A stretch of DNA of 6,515 bases from Anaerolineales bacterium (GTDB lineage: Bacteria > Chloroflexota > Anaerolineae > Anaerolineales > E44-bin32), in assembly GCA_030606845.1 (NCBI GenBank), contig JAUWFP010000129.1, forward strand, positions 1 to 6,515. Reading direction: 5' to 3'. The position numbers were made by a program, and so were the translations under genes. This document shows, piece after piece, positions 4,811-6,515 of the stretch (position 1 is its first letter; every line of letters begins with the position of its first letter). The notes below the pieces were generated by a model. The model was not told where the DNA came from and did no database searches. It saw only the letters and a list, made by a program, of their open reading frames with translations.

Positions 4811-5611
4811 ATGAAACCATCCAAGCCAACCATAACAGCCCTTCTGCTGCTGACGCTGTCCACGCTTGCTGGATGCAGTCTTAGTGGCCAAATCTCGACT
4901 GAGGAAACACAAGATAATCTACAGACTGTTGAAGCGGCCGTGGAGAGTACGCTCCAGGCGATGGAAGATCCATCCCCGCCAATCCAACCCCCAACACTTC
5001 TCCCAGATGCACTCAACGGACCTTCCAGTTATCGATTAGAGGTGGATGTCGATTGGACACGTGCTGTGCCGCTCACGTATGAGGGCAGCGGCCAGGGTTA
5101 TATTCTCCGACAAGTGACAACCCGTCAACCAGATGCCCGTCAGGTCTATCAACTCAGCAGTCCTGGTATCGAAGACTGGTGGGTCGAAGCCAGTGGTAAC
5201 GTTTGGAATTGTCACGATTCCGAGTATGGGTTTTGCACGAAGTACGATACCGCAGGCTATCCGCTTAACCACCCCTTACTGGCAGGGATCGAGACGATCC
5301 TCCTCGGTGCGCCGCAGGACGCATTTCGTTATGTAGGTGAAGAAGACATCTCAGACCTGGCAACTCAGCACTTCAGCATCGAATATACGCCCTTGGCTGA
5401 AGCTGCACACTGGGACAAGGAACACCTCGATACGATCAAGAACATCCAGGGGGATATTTGGATTGTCAATCAGGCGGGGATGCCCTTCTTTGTCGTGCAG
5501 GCGATTGTCCACTGGGATGGATTCATGGATGGGGCTGACGGGGAAGGGATGTACGAATATATAGTGAGCGATCTTAATGCAGACATCACAATACCGCTGC
5601 CCCAGGAATAA
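4811..5611 (+). CDS. Secreted lipoprotein, possibly LolA/LppX-like fold
   Basis: The 266-residue product has a classic lipoprotein signal: basic MKPSK, a Leu-rich core, then the lipobox LAGC with C22 as the lipidated cysteine. Mature residues about 31-45 (ETQDNLQTVEAAVESTLQA) are helical. A Pro-rich linker (DPSPPIQPPTLLP) then leads to a mostly beta globular domain from about residue 70. Two cysteines in NCHDSEYGFC, about residues 135-144, could form a disulfide outside the cell. Near the C-terminus, GDIWIVNQAGMPFFVVQA followed by a YEYIVSDLNADITIPLP ending resembles the pattern of LolA/LppX-type lipid- or ligand-binding lipoproteins. That likeness is an inference from strand pattern, not a proven homology. 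The ATG at 4811 is preferred for its ribosome site and signal peptide; the open frame extends upstream to 4673 but crosses the terminator. It is flanked by a terminator upstream and a convergent gene downstream, so it is probably transcribed alone. Confidence 0.85.
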   Translation: MKPSKPTITALLLLTLSTLAGCSLSGQISTEETQDNLQTVEAAVESTLQAMEDPSPPIQPPTLLPDALNGPSSYRLEVDVDWTRAVPLTYEGSGQGYILRQVTTRQPDARQVYQLSSPGIEDWWVEASGNVWNCHDSEYGFCTKYDTAGYPLNHPLLAGIETILLGAPQDAFRYVGEEDISDLATQHFSIEYTPLAEAAHWDKEHLDTIKNIQGDIWIVNQAGMPFFVVQAIVHWDGFMDGADGEGMYEYIVSDLNADITIPLPQE

Positions 5612-5616
5612 AAACG

Positions 5617-5659
5617 CGCAGCGTACATTTGAGTAAGTAATATCTCAAGCACAACTGCG
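5617..5659. terminator. Weak compound inverted repeat between convergent genes
   Basis: TTGAG (5629-5633) pairs with CTCAA (5644-5648) around a 10-nt loop. An outer CGCAG (5617-5621) pairs with CTGCG (5655-5659) across unpaired stretches. It starts six bases after the lipoprotein stop, in the 123-bp gap before the convergent pcm gene, where a terminator is expected. There is no T-tract, so support is weak. Nothing else in the gap stands out. Confidence 0.25.
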
Positions 5660-5734
5660 TTCTATCTCAACCCCGGTCAGCCGTACTCGAGTCCCTACGA
5701 TCTTCCGACCATATCGCTGAACACCGAGTATGGT

Positions 5735-6515
5735 TCATGGATCATCGTATCCCGCTCGAGTGAAGGGCACAAAGCGAACGCCGCCAAGACTGGCGGATTG
5801 AAATTCATCCGCTGACAGGCGCGTAACCCGCCACAACTCCTGAATGCCGCCAATAGGTCCTACCGGGATCACAAGAACCCCGCCGATCTTCAACTGTTGA
5901 AGCAACGGCTGCGGAATATGATCGGGAGCAGCCGTCACAATAATCGCATCGAAGGGCGCTTCCTCCGGCCACCCAAAATATCCGTCTGCATTGCGCACAT
6001 GGACCCTCTCGTAGCCGAGTTCTTCCAGGCGCTGCTCGGCTTCATTCGCCAACGGTTCGATGATCTCTATCGTGAAAACTTCGAGGCCCAGCTCTCCCAG
6101 GACCGCCGCTTGATAGCCGGAGCCGGTCCCGACCTCCAGGACTCTGTTTCCTGCCTCGACATCCAACTCCTGCGTCATTAACGCCACGATGTAAGGCTGC
6201 GAGATCGTCTGTCCGTAGCCGATGGGAAGCGGGTTGTTCTCGTACGCCAGATGGATATATTCCTCAGGGACAAATTGATGCCGCGGGACTCGTCGCATCA
6301 CCGCGATCACCTCAGGAGAGACAATCCCGTAGGCGATGATCCCGCGCTCGACCATCTGCTCGCGTGCTGCGGCATACAAGTCGATTTCCGCGATGTCGGT
6401 AGCCCTCTGGAATTCTTCGGTTTCTTGGGGAACTTCACCGATATCTTCGACAGCATGCTGTCGGCCGCGCAGAAAGATCGCTCCACCAACGAGGGCAATG
6501 GCCAAGGAAAGCACA
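5735..6515 (-). CDS. pcm: Protein-L-isoaspartate O-methyltransferase with N-terminal membrane segment, 5' end outside window
   Basis: Pcm uses S-adenosylmethionine to methylate isoaspartyl residues that arise from ageing Asp/Asn, starting their repair. Of 259 visible residues, the catalytic domain spans about 46-256. It has AAREQMVERGI (49-59), the family signature GYGQTISQPYIVALMTQ (99-115), the cofactor loop VLEVGTGSGYQ (125-135) and a following acidic residue in VFTIE (E150). ADGYFGWPEEAPFDAIIVTAAP (176-197) and GGVLVIPVG (211-219) complete the core. All hallmarks are intact. Unusually, a hydrophobic segment (LSLAIALVGGAIFL, 2-15) and an acidic linker precede the domain; cytosolic Pcm proteins lack this. 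The visible first codon is a GTG at the window edge and is probably internal, with the true start beyond 6515. The gene is convergent with the lipoprotein gene. Confidence 0.93.
   Translation of the reverse strand, partial: VLSLAIALVGGAIFLRGRQHAVEDIGEVPQETEEFQRATDIAEIDLYAAAREQMVERGIIAYGIVSPEVIAVMRRVPRHQFVPEEYIHLAYENNPLPIGYGQTISQPYIVALMTQELDVEAGNRVLEVGTGSGYQAAVLGELGLEVFTIEIIEPLANEAEQRLEELGYERVHVRNADGYFGWPEEAPFDAIIVTAAPDHIPQPLLQQLKIGGVLVIPVGPIGGIQELWRVTRLSADEFQSASLGGVRFVPFTRAGYDDP

Noticed and set aside
5897..6181. Plus-strand 94-residue reading frame opposite pcm
   Set aside because: It is antisense to the conserved methyltransferase core, which has every expected motif, so this frame is a shadow.

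Overview
This is an ordinary-looking stretch of bacterial chromosome with mid-range GC and no mobile element, CRISPR array, RNA gene or phage gene that I can see. The protein types point to a Chloroflexota (Anaerolineae-like) bacterium. They are a lipoprotein whose mature start reads roughly TVEAAVESTLQAM before a Pro-rich linker, a membrane-embedded spermidine-synthase-like protein, and short single-spanning membrane proteins. This assignment is an inference from protein style; no marker gene is present.

Layout, left to right. Minus strand: the 5' part of a small membrane protein with a coiled-coil start (1-232, cut by the window edge); an Hsp20 small heat-shock protein (437-832) followed by a perfect 12-bp hairpin (387-414); and an unrecognised 171-residue signal-anchored protein (1036-1551). 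Plus strand, diverging from the last: a 793-residue polytopic protein with a degenerate spermidine-synthase-like domain between two membrane bundles (1793-4174); a 58-residue Arg/Asp-rich repeat protein (4448-4624) closed by a strong terminator (4683-4710); and a lipoprotein (4811-5611). Minus strand again: a protein-L-isoaspartate methyltransferase (pcm) with an N-terminal hydrophobic segment, cut by the right edge (5735-6515).

Several starts need correcting. Hsp20, the 58-residue protein and the lipoprotein each have an AAGGAG- or AGGAG-type ribosome site 5-8 nt before an internal ATG, so the longer GTG/TTG readings are wrong. The big membrane gene has no ribosome site. Its promoter-like boxes put the transcription start only a few bases before the ATG, suggesting near-leaderless expression.

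The genes do not form one obvious pathway. Hsp20 (aggregation control) and Pcm (repair of damaged aspartyl residues) are both protein-maintenance functions, but they are far apart and on separate transcripts. The most notable hidden signal is in the divergent intergenic region. Four copies of a 9-bp motif, GAYCAATTY, lie in 107 bp (1623-1729) and I found none elsewhere in the window. They overlap a predicted promoter and look like an operator cluster for the 171-residue protein and/or the polytopic protein. I did not find a recognisable new defence or biosynthetic system.
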